From assembly GCA_025934075.1 (NCBI GenBank), contig JAICYT010000003.1:1-46217 (forward strand): a stretch of DNA of 46,217 nt, given 5' to 3'. Positions 33,572-41,710 of the stretch are shown here, in pieces. The notes under the pieces were generated by a model. It was not told where the DNA came from and ran no database searches. It worked only from the letters and a program-made list of their open reading frames with translations. Numbering within the stretch: position 1 is the first letter of the stretch; the number at the start of each line of letters is the position of its first letter. The position numbers and the translations under genes are program-made. The stretch is from Gemmatimonadaceae bacterium. GTDB lineage: Bacteria > Gemmatimonadota > Gemmatimonadetes > Gemmatimonadales > Gemmatimonadaceae.

Positions 33572-33838
33572 CGCTGCGCACCGGGGCCGCGACCCAGGAC
33601 CATCCTGAGACCGGTGTCTTTCAAAAACGTGCCGGCGAGCGGAGGGCGCGCCTGGCGATTGCCGCGAAGCTCGGCTCCGCGTTCACGAGGGGCCGTTGCG
33701 GCCCGCGCTGTTGGCTTTTCGCGCGTCGTCCCTCGTAGCTGCGACCGTCCCGGCAACCCGCATCTCCGCGAGTCCCCGCCGCAGCATCAGTCTGTCTAAT
33801 TTAACTCATTGTGGGACTTAGCGCTAGCAATCAGCATC
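33572..33838 (-). other. Structured leader / intergenic region before rhlE
   Basis: No gene is visible here. On the minus strand the stretch begins with an AT-rich possible promoter (TTAAATTAGAC near 33795-33805) and contains several hairpins, including GGGCCG/CGGCCC (33690-33704) and CACCGG/CCGGTG enclosing CAGGA/TCCTG just before the helicase start. Cold-shock helicase genes often have long 5' UTRs, so regulation by RNA structure is possible but unproven. Confidence 0.3.
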
Positions 33839-34711
33839 CTACTCAGCCGCGAGAAAATCTCCGACGATTCCGTAGACGGTTGCCGGATCTTCCTCGAGGA
33901 CACAATGGCCGCCGACGACATCATGAACCGCGGCTCGCGGTAGGCGTCTCGCCGCCGGTCCAGCGTGCCGGATAAGCCGATCCTTCGTACCAAGGATCAC
34001 CGCCGTCGGAACCGTCAGCGATTCGCTTTCGCCATTGGTCAGCGGACGCCAATCGAACTCGCTCAAGGCCGCGCGGGCCGCGTTCACAAAGCCGGACAGC
34101 TGAGTCGGCGCCCAGTATTCGTCGACGTCGCGCTCGGTCGGCAGCCTCGGGTCGCCGTACGCGACGTACCGCAGAATGAATTCGGCGACGGCGCGTGGAA
34201 CGAGTCGTCCACCCATCGCCGCAAAAATCGAACGCGGCACGATTTGCAACAGGTGCAGATACGCGATCGAGACGAGGCCGACTGGATTGACAAGCACCAA
34301 CCGCGACACTCGTTCGGGACTTCGCAGCGAATACCGCAGTGCCAATCCGCCGCCCATGGATTGACCGATCAGCGCTGCGCGCGCGAGCCCGAGAGCTGCG
34401 AGCAACGCGTGCACGTCGGCGCAGTAGGCATCGAGCGTGTACGCACCGAGGCGAGCGGGCTTGTCGGAGAGTCCGTAACCTCGCAAGTCGACGGCGATGG
34501 CTCGGAGGCCACGCCCCGGCAAGAGATCGAGCGCGTGACGATACATGTACGCCGAAGCGCCCCAACCGTGAAGCATCACAACCGGCTTGCCATCCGCCGG
34601 GCCGCTCTCGACGACACGCAATGTCACGCCCGTCGAGAGGTCGACGTACCGCGTCGTGATGTTCGGGTGTCCGGCGGGAAACAGCTCCGCGGGCGAGAGG
34701 GGACGTATCAC
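33839..34711 (-). CDS. Alpha/beta-hydrolase
   Basis: A 290-residue alpha/beta-hydrolase. The oxyanion segment is HGWGAS, the nucleophile is the Ser in IGQSMGG, the acid is in LGTKDRLI and the His in VVGGHCVLEED. The lid region (SIAYLHLLQIVPRSIFAAMGGRLV) is typical of esterases and C-C-bond hydrolases. There is no signal peptide. It starts at a GTG, 31 bases after the stop of the unknown gene at 34743-35900, so the two probably form an operon. Substrate unknown; alternatives include epoxide or meta-cleavage product hydrolases. Confidence 0.88.
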   Translation of the reverse strand: MIRPLSPAELFPAGHPNITTRYVDLSTGVTLRVVESGPADGKPVVMLHGWGASAYMYRHALDLLPGRGLRAIAVDLRGYGLSDKPARLGAYTLDAYCADVHALLAALGLARAALIGQSMGGGLALRYSLRSPERVSRLVLVNPVGLVSIAYLHLLQIVPRSIFAAMGGRLVPRAVAEFILRYVAYGDPRLPTERDVDEYWAPTQLSGFVNAARAALSEFDWRPLTNGESESLTVPTAVILGTKDRLIRHAGPAARRLPRAAVHDVVGGHCVLEEDPATVYGIVGDFLAAE

Positions 34712-34742
34712 GCGAAGAATTCGTGGACCGCGTTTCAGTGCG

Positions 34743-35900
34743 CTACGTCAACTCGATCGTCCGTCCGCTCAATCGTCCGATCAAGCCGAGTCTGAATGTC
34801 ACGTCCGCCCAGCGTTCGTCGCCGCTCAGGTGATCTTCGAGCGGATACATGGGCCACAAGAACGGATTGGCGCTCCGCGCCGCACTCATTCCTTTGTGCG
34901 GATGCCATACACCGTCGGCATCGCGATCATCCAGGAATCGCTCGAACAGCTTGGACCAATTGTCGTTCTTTCGAAGAAATCCAAGTCGAGCCATCAACTC
35001 GAGCCAGACGATCGCCGACACCACGTCGTTGTCCGCGGCGCTCCGATTCGGAAGGAGATCGCCGAGTACGAGGTGCGCCTGCTCGACGACTTTCTTGCCG
35101 CAGAGCTGCAGCGGCTCCTGTCGTGGGAGCGGCTGACTGAGATGATTGTAGAGCAATGCCATCGCGTCGTGATGCTCATTGCGGAACAGCGGCATGTAGG
35201 CAAGCATGAGCAGCGCGTACACGGACGGCGGTGCGGCTTCAGCGGGAAGCACATGCTGATTGCCAACGCGAACAAAGGGCTTCTGCGCGAGCGGCGATCG
35301 GAGATACGCCGCAATGCGCTCGATGATGCGTCGTGCGGCGCCGCGCAATCGTGGATCACCTTCGTATCCAGCTTGTGCGAGCGTCGCGGCCGCGGCTTCT
35401 CGGAGAATTGCTCGCCCGCGACGGGACATGTCCTCGTCTGTCGCGTGCTTCCCGCCGAACTCGAACAAGTATTCAGGATCTTGATCCTCGGCGAGTAGTC
35501 GGAAGAGTACTCTTCGCGCGTGCGTGAGTGGGGGTGTGTCTTTGTCCCATCCGTATTCGAGGAGTCGGCGCACAGCGCTGATCGTTCCGATCCCTTCGAA
35601 ATTCTCGCCGCGAGCGGACGGAAGCGTCAGCATGGAACGTCCCCATGTACCATCGGGGTACTGAGTTATCGCCAACGTCAACGCAGGACGATGCGTAAAG
35701 GGGAGAGACGAAACCTGCTCTCCTATTTGAGCGGGAAGTTTGGCGACTTCCGTCACTGCGCGGTATTTGATCGGCGGCGCAGAATGCTCGAACAGCCACG
35801 TGAGTGGAAACACGATTGGCGGTGACGGTGGAACCGCAACCGGAGTCAGTGGCGTTGCTGACTGTGAGGAACTCGAAGGTGGCGAGGGCGGCAGGGTCAC
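34743..35900 (-). CDS. Hypothetical protein, possible alpha/alpha-toroid fold
   Basis: A 385-residue protein I do not recognise. Residues 1-32 are Pro/Ser-rich (MTLPPSPPSSSSQ). The rest is helical with repeated short motifs of the prenyltransferase/squalene-cyclase-like toroid type: YPDGTWGRSM, AVRRLLEYGWDKD, FLDDRDADGVWHPH. Such folds bind lipids or terpenoid substrates, but no catalytic Asp pair is evident. The start is a GTG at 35900; no Shine-Dalgarno precedes it. It is probably co-transcribed with the alpha/beta-hydrolase gene. Nothing in the neighbourhood fixes its job. Confidence 0.65.
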   Translation of the reverse strand: MTLPPSPPSSSSQSATPLTPVAVPPSPPIVFPLTWLFEHSAPPIKYRAVTEVAKLPAQIGEQVSSLPFTHRPALTLAITQYPDGTWGRSMLTLPSARGENFEGIGTISAVRRLLEYGWDKDTPPLTHARRVLFRLLAEDQDPEYLFEFGGKHATDEDMSRRGRAILREAAAATLAQAGYEGDPRLRGAARRIIERIAAYLRSPLAQKPFVRVGNQHVLPAEAAPPSVYALLMLAYMPLFRNEHHDAMALLYNHLSQPLPRQEPLQLCGKKVVEQAHLVLGDLLPNRSAADNDVVSAIVWLELMARLGFLRKNDNWSKLFERFLDDRDADGVWHPHKGMSAARSANPFLWPMYPLEDHLSGDERWADVTFRLGLIGRLSGRTIELT

Positions 35901-36157
35901 TTAGTCGCTCTGTGCGAGCCTGGAGAAACCGGTCGAGCTCGTCGCGGGTGATGGCGTCCGGCTAAGGGCGGGTAAGGATAGCGGTTTTGAGTGTTTGCGC
36001 TAGAGGGCGGCAACTAAGGTGTTGCGCCCATGAAGTTTGTCGTTGCGCGGGTTCTGGCGCACCCGAAGCTGAAGTCGAAGTCCTGCGGCAACAGTGCCCA
36101 GGCACTCGTCTGATGTGCGCGCGGCGTTTTACACCACAATCCCTCGGGGGGAATGCA

Positions 36158-36529
36158 ATGAAGAAGATGATTCAGATGGCGATGATGACGGCCGCGATGT
36201 TCATGGTCGTTACGACGGTTGCACAGGCGCAGGGTGGCGGCCGTGGTGGCAACCGAGTCCTGGCGGTGCTTAAGGATTCACTCAAGGTGTCGGATGCGAT
36301 TGTCGCCAAGGCCGACTCCATCCAGAAGGCAGGTCAGGCCGAGATGGCGCCGCTCATGGAAGCCGCTCGTGGCGGCGACGCCGATGCGCGCTCCAAGATG
36401 GCTGCGGCTCGCCAGAAACAGACCGCTGACATCAAGGCGCTCTTGACCGATGAGCAGAAGGCCGCGTTCGACAAGATCATGGCCGCGATGCCGCAGGGTC
36501 GTCGCGGTGGTCCGCCGCCGGTTCTCTAA
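36158..36529 (+). CDS. Spy/CpxP-like periplasmic protein
   Basis: A 123-residue secreted protein. Residues 1-24 are a signal peptide (MKKMIQMAMMTAAMFMVVTT). A Gly/Arg-rich stretch GGGRGGN follows, then helices LAVLKDSLKVSDAIVAKADSIQKAGQAEMAPLMEAA and ADIKALLTDEQKAAFDKIMAAM with an LTxxQ-like motif (LTDEQ). This pattern matches the Spy/CpxP periplasmic chaperone and metal/stress sensor group. It ends GRRGGPPPVL. The ATG at 36158 has a purine-rich GGGGGGAA before it, and the earlier frame has a poor composition, so longer starts are rejected. Its terminator is at 36562-36595. Confidence 0.85.
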   Translation: MKKMIQMAMMTAAMFMVVTTVAQAQGGGRGGNRVLAVLKDSLKVSDAIVAKADSIQKAGQAEMAPLMEAARGGDADARSKMAAARQKQTADIKALLTDEQKAAFDKIMAAMPQGRRGGPPPVL

Positions 36530-36561
36530 GCTGGCGTTGCGCTAATCGCCTTTGCTAGAAG

Positions 36562-36595
36562 AACGCGGGCCGTCACAACTGTGACGGCCCGCGTT
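36562..36595 (+). terminator. Perfect 16-bp hairpin terminator
   Basis: AACGCGGGCCGTCACA (36562-36577) pairs completely with TGTGACGGCCCGCGTT (36580-36595) around a two-base loop, followed by TTACTTTC. It follows the Spy-like gene stop by about 30 bases. Confidence 0.9.
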
Positions 36596-36678
36596 TACTT
36601 TCATCGTCTGACAACTGGCGACATTCGCCATCCCCCCGCATCTTCTCGTCCCGATGCGGCTTACCTGCAGGGCTCCGC

Positions 36679-37500
36679 GTGCGCGGTGAGTTTCTCGACC
36701 TCGGCGGCGCGCGGTTGTACTACTACGCCGCCGGCACACGCGGCGCCGGTGTACCCGTCGTCTTCATTCACGGCTTCCCGACATCGGGTCATCTCTGGGG
36801 TGACATCGTCCCGTTGATGCCCGCCGGGCATCGCCTCGTCATCGTCGATCTACTTGGCTATGGGCGCAGCGATCGGCCACTCCGGCATCCTGTCCACATT
36901 GGCGCACACGCCGAACGGATGGTCGGCCTTCTCGACGAGCTTCGCATTCAACGCGCCTGCATCGTCGGACACGGAATGGGCGGTGGAATCGCGCAGGCGC
37001 TCGCTGTCGGCCATCCTCAGCGGGTGTCGAGCTTGTGTCTCATCGACAGCATTTCGCTCGACCTCCGGCCGATCGTTATTTCGCGATTTTCCGCCGTCGT
37101 ACTGGCGATGGCGGGCCTCCTTCCGACTCGCGCGATGCTTGCGACGCTGCGCCGTGAGCTTCGACGCGGCTACGTCGATCCGGCGCGCGCCGAACGCTCG
37201 ATCGACCTGTATCTGCGTCCGTTCCAGGATGCCGCCGGCCGCGCCGCGATGCTTGCCCACATACAAGCACTCGTGCACGCGCAGACGATATCGATCGCCC
37301 AGCAACTATCAAACGTTGCTGTGCCCGTGTCGCTGATTTGGGGACGGCGAGATCGGCTCGTCCCGCTGCTGCTGGGACGGCGACTTCAAGCCGCAATTCC
37401 CGGCGCGACGCTCGATGTCATTCCCGATGTGGGGCACTTCGCGCCGGAGGAAGCTCCGCAGCGAATCAGCGAATCGATCGCAGCCCTGCTGAAGCGCTGA
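36679..37500 (+). CDS. Alpha/beta-hydrolase-fold protein lacking nucleophile Ser
   Basis: A 273-residue alpha/beta-hydrolase. The oxyanion segment is IHGFPTSGHLW, the acid is in WGRRDRLVP and the His in VGHFAPEEAP, all intact. The nucleophile elbow, normally GxSxG, reads GHGMGG (97-102) with Gly99 where Ser/Cys/Asp should be; the codon is GGA. The protein may be inactive as a hydrolase or bind a ligand. There is no signal peptide. The GTG at 36679 gives a sensible N-terminus; the ribosome binding site is weak. It is convergent with the kinase pair and is separated from it by 15 bases. Confidence 0.88.
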   Translation: MRGEFLDLGGARLYYYAAGTRGAGVPVVFIHGFPTSGHLWGDIVPLMPAGHRLVIVDLLGYGRSDRPLRHPVHIGAHAERMVGLLDELRIQRACIVGHGMGGGIAQALAVGHPQRVSSLCLIDSISLDLRPIVISRFSAVVLAMAGLLPTRAMLATLRRELRRGYVDPARAERSIDLYLRPFQDAAGRAAMLAHIQALVHAQTISIAQQLSNVAVPVSLIWGRRDRLVPLLLGRRLQAAIPGATLDVIPDVGHFAPEEAPQRISESIAALLKR

Positions 37501-37515
37501 CTTCAACGCGCGTGT

Positions 37516-39417
37516 TCAGCGAATTTTCTTGAGGTCGTCCGCTGCTTCGATCACGTGTCCGATATCACGCGACAGCGCGCGGGCTTGCTGCGTTGCGCTC
37601 GTCACGTCGTCGATGGCCGCGCCGAATCCGGACGAGCGCAGTTTTAGGAGATCGAGTTTCAAGTTCTGTAACATGAGTCCGGCGCTCTCGAGCTGGTTCG
37701 CGAGTGACCGGCGACGCTCGAGCACGTCGTGCAATGAAGCCCGCTGGCGCTGCAGCAACGACAATCGACGCTCACGCTCCGCCGTCTCCGGCTCCGTGAT
37801 CAGCGACGCAATGCGTGCGTCGAGCGCACCGAGCGACGCGCCCGAGACGTCGGCGTCGAGGCGATGCAGCGTCGTGACCAGCGCGCCAACGCGCTGCGCC
37901 AGAGCATCCACGGTCGGTTCCACATCTGGAATCATCTCGCGCTCGACAACGCCGAGCCCGACGACGATGTCGCGCATCATTCCGCGGTCGGCAGCGGCGC
38001 GACGCACAATTTCTCCGTGTGGACCGGAAAGCACCTCCGCCGGCGCAAGCTCGGCGGCCAACTGCTCCGGGGTCCGCGGCGCAGAAAGAGATGCTTGCGG
38101 CAATCCCGCCGGCGGAAGACCGCGTTGCGCGCGGAGCCTGGCACGAATGCCTTTCTTGAATGCCTCGAACGGACCGACACCGTCGGACCAAATCGAGCCG
38201 CCCTTCCTCAATGCATCGAGGAGCATGAAGGCGCTCGGAATGAAAAACCACGGAAAATTCGTCGTCGCGATGTTGATGGCGAAGAACATCGGCGTGGCCA
38301 CGGCGAAACCAACGACGCTTCGACGAAATGCGATCACGCGGTCCTCGATCGGACGGTCGTCGTACGATTGCGACGCGACCGCTTGGATCTGTCCGCGAAT
38401 CACCATGTCCGACTGTCGCCGCTGCACCCGATACCAATGCTTGAGCTCACCGCGGCTCAAACCTGGCGGCGGGGGCGGAAACGCAGGTGACGCAGCAATG
38501 GGAAGCGGCTGCACCGCAGGTGGAGGCGGTAGCGGCGGAGGCGCCGGAGGCGGGCGGTAACGAGACGACGCCCTCGCCGCGTCGAGCGCATCGCGGAATT
38601 CGGCCGCGTCCGCCCATCGATCCTCCGGACGCTTGGCCAGTGCGCGATCGATCGCAACGGCGAGATACGCCGGCACCTCCGGCCGCTTCTCACGCACTGG
38701 ACGCGGACGTTCCGAGACGTGCTTCACCAACATCGCCGGAGTATTCGATGCCTTGAACGGCGTCTCGCCGGTCAGCATGTGATAACCAACGACAGCCAGC
38801 GAGTAGAGATCGCTGCGACCATCGAGTTCGCGTTCGCCGAGCGCTTGTTCGGGCGACATGTACGCAGGCGTGCCGACAGCAACGCCGGTGACAGTGAGGC
38901 GCGCTTCTCCAGCGGCTGCGCGCGCGATGCCGAAGTCGGTGACCATCGGCCGCCCGGTCGCGCGCTCGATGAGAATGTTGTCAGGCTTGATGTCCCGATG
39001 CACGACGCCGCGGGCGTGCGCGGAGGCAAGCGCGTCGGCGACATCGCGCAGCACGCGCACCGTTTGGTCGACCGGCCATGCGCCTTCTCGCTTGAGACGC
39101 GCGCCAAGACTTTCACCGTCGACATACGCCATCACGAAAAAGACAATGCTGCCGTTGTCCTTCTCGTCGACCGCATAGATCGGAACGATGTTCGGATGGC
39201 TGAGTTGCGCCGCCGTCTGCGCTTCGCGAATGAATCGTGCGCGGACGTCGCTGTTGAATGCAACGTCGGGCGGCAGGACCTTGATGGCGACGGTTCGGTG
39301 CAGGCGGAGATCGGTCGCGCGATACACGACGGCCATTCCGCCACGACCGATCTCGTTCTCGATCAGGTACTCGGTGCCGACAGCGACGGTGATGCGGTCG
39401 CGCAGATAGTCATTCAC
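37516..39417 (-). CDS. Membrane Ser/Thr protein kinase (second of a tandem pair)
   Basis: A 633-residue kinase. Residues 16-270 are a Hanks-type kinase domain: GRGGMA at 24-29, the ATP Lys46, HRDIKPDN at 140-147, DFG at 161-163 and GTPAYMSPEQ. After a Pro-rich linker (residues about 288-320), a pair of membrane segments (RSVVGFAVATPMFFAINIAT and NFPWFFIPSAFMLLDAL, a 2TM-like motif) is followed by a charged helical/coiled-coil C-terminus (RLSLLQRQRASLHDVLERRR). GTG at 39417 was chosen as start over a TTG at 39465 that overlaps the upstream kinase. It is separated from that kinase by 13 bases. No PASTA repeats are present. Confidence 0.92.
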   Translation of the reverse strand: MNDYLRDRITVAVGTEYLIENEIGRGGMAVVYRATDLRLHRTVAIKVLPPDVAFNSDVRARFIREAQTAAQLSHPNIVPIYAVDEKDNGSIVFFVMAYVDGESLGARLKREGAWPVDQTVRVLRDVADALASAHARGVVHRDIKPDNILIERATGRPMVTDFGIARAAAGEARLTVTGVAVGTPAYMSPEQALGERELDGRSDLYSLAVVGYHMLTGETPFKASNTPAMLVKHVSERPRPVREKRPEVPAYLAVAIDRALAKRPEDRWADAAEFRDALDAARASSRYRPPPAPPPLPPPPAVQPLPIAASPAFPPPPPGLSRGELKHWYRVQRRQSDMVIRGQIQAVASQSYDDRPIEDRVIAFRRSVVGFAVATPMFFAINIATTNFPWFFIPSAFMLLDALRKGGSIWSDGVGPFEAFKKGIRARLRAQRGLPPAGLPQASLSAPRTPEQLAAELAPAEVLSGPHGEIVRRAAADRGMMRDIVVGLGVVEREMIPDVEPTVDALAQRVGALVTTLHRLDADVSGASLGALDARIASLITEPETAERERRLSLLQRQRASLHDVLERRRSLANQLESAGLMLQNLKLDLLKLRSSGFGAAIDDVTSATQQARALSRDIGHVIEAADDLKKIR

Positions 39418-39430
39418 GCGTGATCCAGCG

Positions 39431-41365
39431 TTATCGCGCAGCCGAACGCGCGCCGGTGCGACCAAGGTCGTCGGACACCGACAGGGCGCTGTCCACGCTA
39501 TCAGCCAAATTCAATGCGTCCATGGCGAGCGTTGTGACGTGCTGCGGCGTCTGCGCGCCGGCGCTCAATCGCATGAGATCGAGCTTGATGTTCTGCAGCG
39601 CGAGCACGCAGGTGTCGAGCTTCGCCGCGATCGCGTCGCGACGACCAGACAAGTCGGCCAACGCGCGCCGCTGTCGCTTGAGGTACGCGAGACGACGCAC
39701 GCGCTCGTCGCTTCCGCTGGCGTCGAGTGGATTGGCGGCGTTCTCCAACTTCGAGATCTCCGCTTCGATCGCATTGATTCCGCCCGGCGCGGAGCTACGC
39801 TCGAGATCCGACAGCGCGATCGCGAGGTGCTTCACTTTGTCCGCCAGCGCGTCCGCGGACCGGCTGACGTCCGGAATACGCGAGCGCTCGGCGGATCCCA
39901 TTCGGTCGAGCATGCGAAGGATCTCGTCGCGATCGGCTTCGGCGCGACGAATGCGATCGCCGTATGCGCCGGCAACGCGCACGACATCGTCGCCAGATAT
40001 CGACGGGATGCGTGGCAGAGTCGTGGCGCCGGTGCCGCGCGCCAGTCGGCGCTCGCGCCGCTGCTCGCGCATCGCCTGTCGCTGGTTGCGATTGAACGCC
40101 GCGCGAATGTAGGTCAGCGAGTCGTCCGCCACGTCGATGAGATCGCGGTCGCGTGGTTGCCGGAACACGTCGCGCCAATCGTACCCGTCGGCCCACAGCT
40201 TCGCGTATTTGAACGCGAGATAGATGCTCCAGAGAACCGTAATGCCGAAAAAGTCGGTTTGGCCAACCATCGAAGCGACTACGATCACGCCGTTGACGAA
40301 CAAATACGGCGCGAGCTTTCGGCGAAACGCCACGACCTTGTCGGCGTTCCAACGACGCAAGTCTTCGGCGGTCGGTCCAGTCGCGACGTACATGTCGTCT
40401 GTGCGCGTCGTCGGATACGAGCTGGACGTACGACCGAGTGGCTCGAGAGCAAGCTGATCGCCCGGCGTCGGACCGTTGCTTCGCTCGATCGTCGGCATGC
40501 GACCGGTGTCGAGCGCGACCACCACCGACTTGGCCGACGGAAAACGGTTCGCCGGATCTTTCTCGAGCAGCGTCATCACCACGCGCGCCAAATCCGGCGG
40601 CACGTCCGCTCGACGTTGTTCAATCGGCGTCGGCCGCTCGGAGATGTGCTTGACGAGAATCGCCGGCGTGCTGTTGGCCAGGAACGGCGGTTGTCCGCTC
40701 AGCATTTGATAGCCGAGGATGCCGAGCGAATACAGATCGCTGCGTCCGTCTATGGTGCGCTCGCCGGCGGCCTGTTCTGGCGACATGTATGTCGGGGTGC
40801 CGATCGCGATGCCCGTCGCGGTCAGTCGCGAATCGCCGTCGCTCACAGCGCGCGCAATGCCGAAGTCGGTCACCATCGGGCGACCGCTCTGCTCGTCGAT
40901 CAGAATGTTGTCGGGCTTGATGTCGCGATGGACGACACCGCGTTCATGTGCGTAGGCGAGCGCATCGGCGACGTCGCGCATCGTACGCCGCGTTTCCTCG
41001 ACCGAGAGCGCGCCATGATCGTGCAAGCGCTTCGCCAGGTTGTCGCCCGTGATGTACGCCATCACGAAGTAAACGATGCCTTCGGCTTCGTCGACGGCGT
41101 AGATGTCGACGATGTTCGGATGGTTGAGCTGAGCAGCGGTCTCCGCTTCGCGCAGAAAGCGCGTCTTGATTTCACTGCGGAACGCCAATTCTGGCGGCAG
41201 TACTTTGATGGCGACGACCCGCTTCAGTCGCCGATCTTTCGCACGATACACGACGCCCATGCCGCCACGCCCGATCTCACAGTCCAGCTCGTAGTGTGGA
41301 CTGAGGACGCGCTCGACGTGTGTGCGGAGCTCGGAGTCCGAGGACGGTACGACGGGATCCGACAA
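39431..41365 (-). CDS. Membrane Ser/Thr protein kinase (first of a tandem pair)
   Basis: A 644-residue kinase with the same plan as its neighbour. The kinase domain is at about 25-275: GRGGMG at 32-37, Lys54, HRDIKPDN at 146-153 and DFG at 167-169. Two membrane segments (APYLFVNGVIVVASMVGQ and DFFGITVLWSIYLAFKYAKLW) precede a long charged coiled-coil C-terminus (VRRLAYLKRQRRALADLSGRR). The start is a TTG at 41365; no better in-frame ATG or GTG exists near. A TAAAAT -10-like element lies upstream on the minus strand. It heads a two-gene operon, divergent from lon. Confidence 0.93.
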   Translation of the reverse strand: MSDPVVPSSDSELRTHVERVLSPHYELDCEIGRGGMGVVYRAKDRRLKRVVAIKVLPPELAFRSEIKTRFLREAETAAQLNHPNIVDIYAVDEAEGIVYFVMAYITGDNLAKRLHDHGALSVEETRRTMRDVADALAYAHERGVVHRDIKPDNILIDEQSGRPMVTDFGIARAVSDGDSRLTATGIAIGTPTYMSPEQAAGERTIDGRSDLYSLGILGYQMLSGQPPFLANSTPAILVKHISERPTPIEQRRADVPPDLARVVMTLLEKDPANRFPSAKSVVVALDTGRMPTIERSNGPTPGDQLALEPLGRTSSSYPTTRTDDMYVATGPTAEDLRRWNADKVVAFRRKLAPYLFVNGVIVVASMVGQTDFFGITVLWSIYLAFKYAKLWADGYDWRDVFRQPRDRDLIDVADDSLTYIRAAFNRNQRQAMREQRRERRLARGTGATTLPRIPSISGDDVVRVAGAYGDRIRRAEADRDEILRMLDRMGSAERSRIPDVSRSADALADKVKHLAIALSDLERSSAPGGINAIEAEISKLENAANPLDASGSDERVRRLAYLKRQRRALADLSGRRDAIAAKLDTCVLALQNIKLDLMRLSAGAQTPQHVTTLAMDALNLADSVDSALSVSDDLGRTGARSAAR

Positions 41366-41710
41366 TCGAGTGGCTCGCGTTTATGGGCAGGAAGACTCGT
41401 AACTACACATTTTAGCACGCGTTGAGAGTTCCGGAAAGGACGCAAGCATACTGCACGCCGAGCCGGCAGTCCTCCGGCAACAAACGCGGCAGAGCAATCA
41501 CCGGACGCCGCCCAAATGCTGCCATGGTGACGCATTCCACTGTGCCCGGGAAATGCACATTGACCGCCCCAATGGTCGACGCATGCTCCCGGGGTCCGTA
41601 ACTTCAACCGCGTCAGCAGTTATGCGAAAGCGTTGGACGATGGAATAGAGTGTGCGACGATTCGGTGGATTGCACAATCCGCCGATCTCTCTCTTTTCGG
41701 AACAGATCTC
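41366..41710. other. Divergent kinase/lon intergenic region
   Basis: 345 bases without a gene between two divergent genes. On the minus side TAAAAT near 41410-41415 is a -10 candidate for the kinase operon, without a good -35. On the plus side the palindrome at 41663-41684 is the only strong regulatory-looking element before lon. No CIRCE, sigma32 or HAIR consensus was recognised. Confidence 0.5.
41663..41684. promoter_or_regulatory. 22-bp palindrome upstream of lon
   Basis: CGGTGGATTG CA CAATCCGCCG: ten-base arms with one mismatched position around CA, ending 26 bases before the lon ATG. Spacing and symmetry suggest a repressor site, but the regulator is unknown. Confidence 0.5.

Noticed and set aside
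36030..36113. A 27-codon ORF (MKFVVARVL...)
   Set aside because: Too short, no ribosome binding site and no homology that I recognise.
39539..41425. A 628-codon plus-strand open frame
   Set aside because: Antisense to the first kinase gene, which has all kinase motifs; the frame has no recognisable protein.
41407..41425. TTTTAGCACGCG resembling half of a CIRCE element
   Set aside because: The second half (GAGTGCTAA) is absent at the right spacing.
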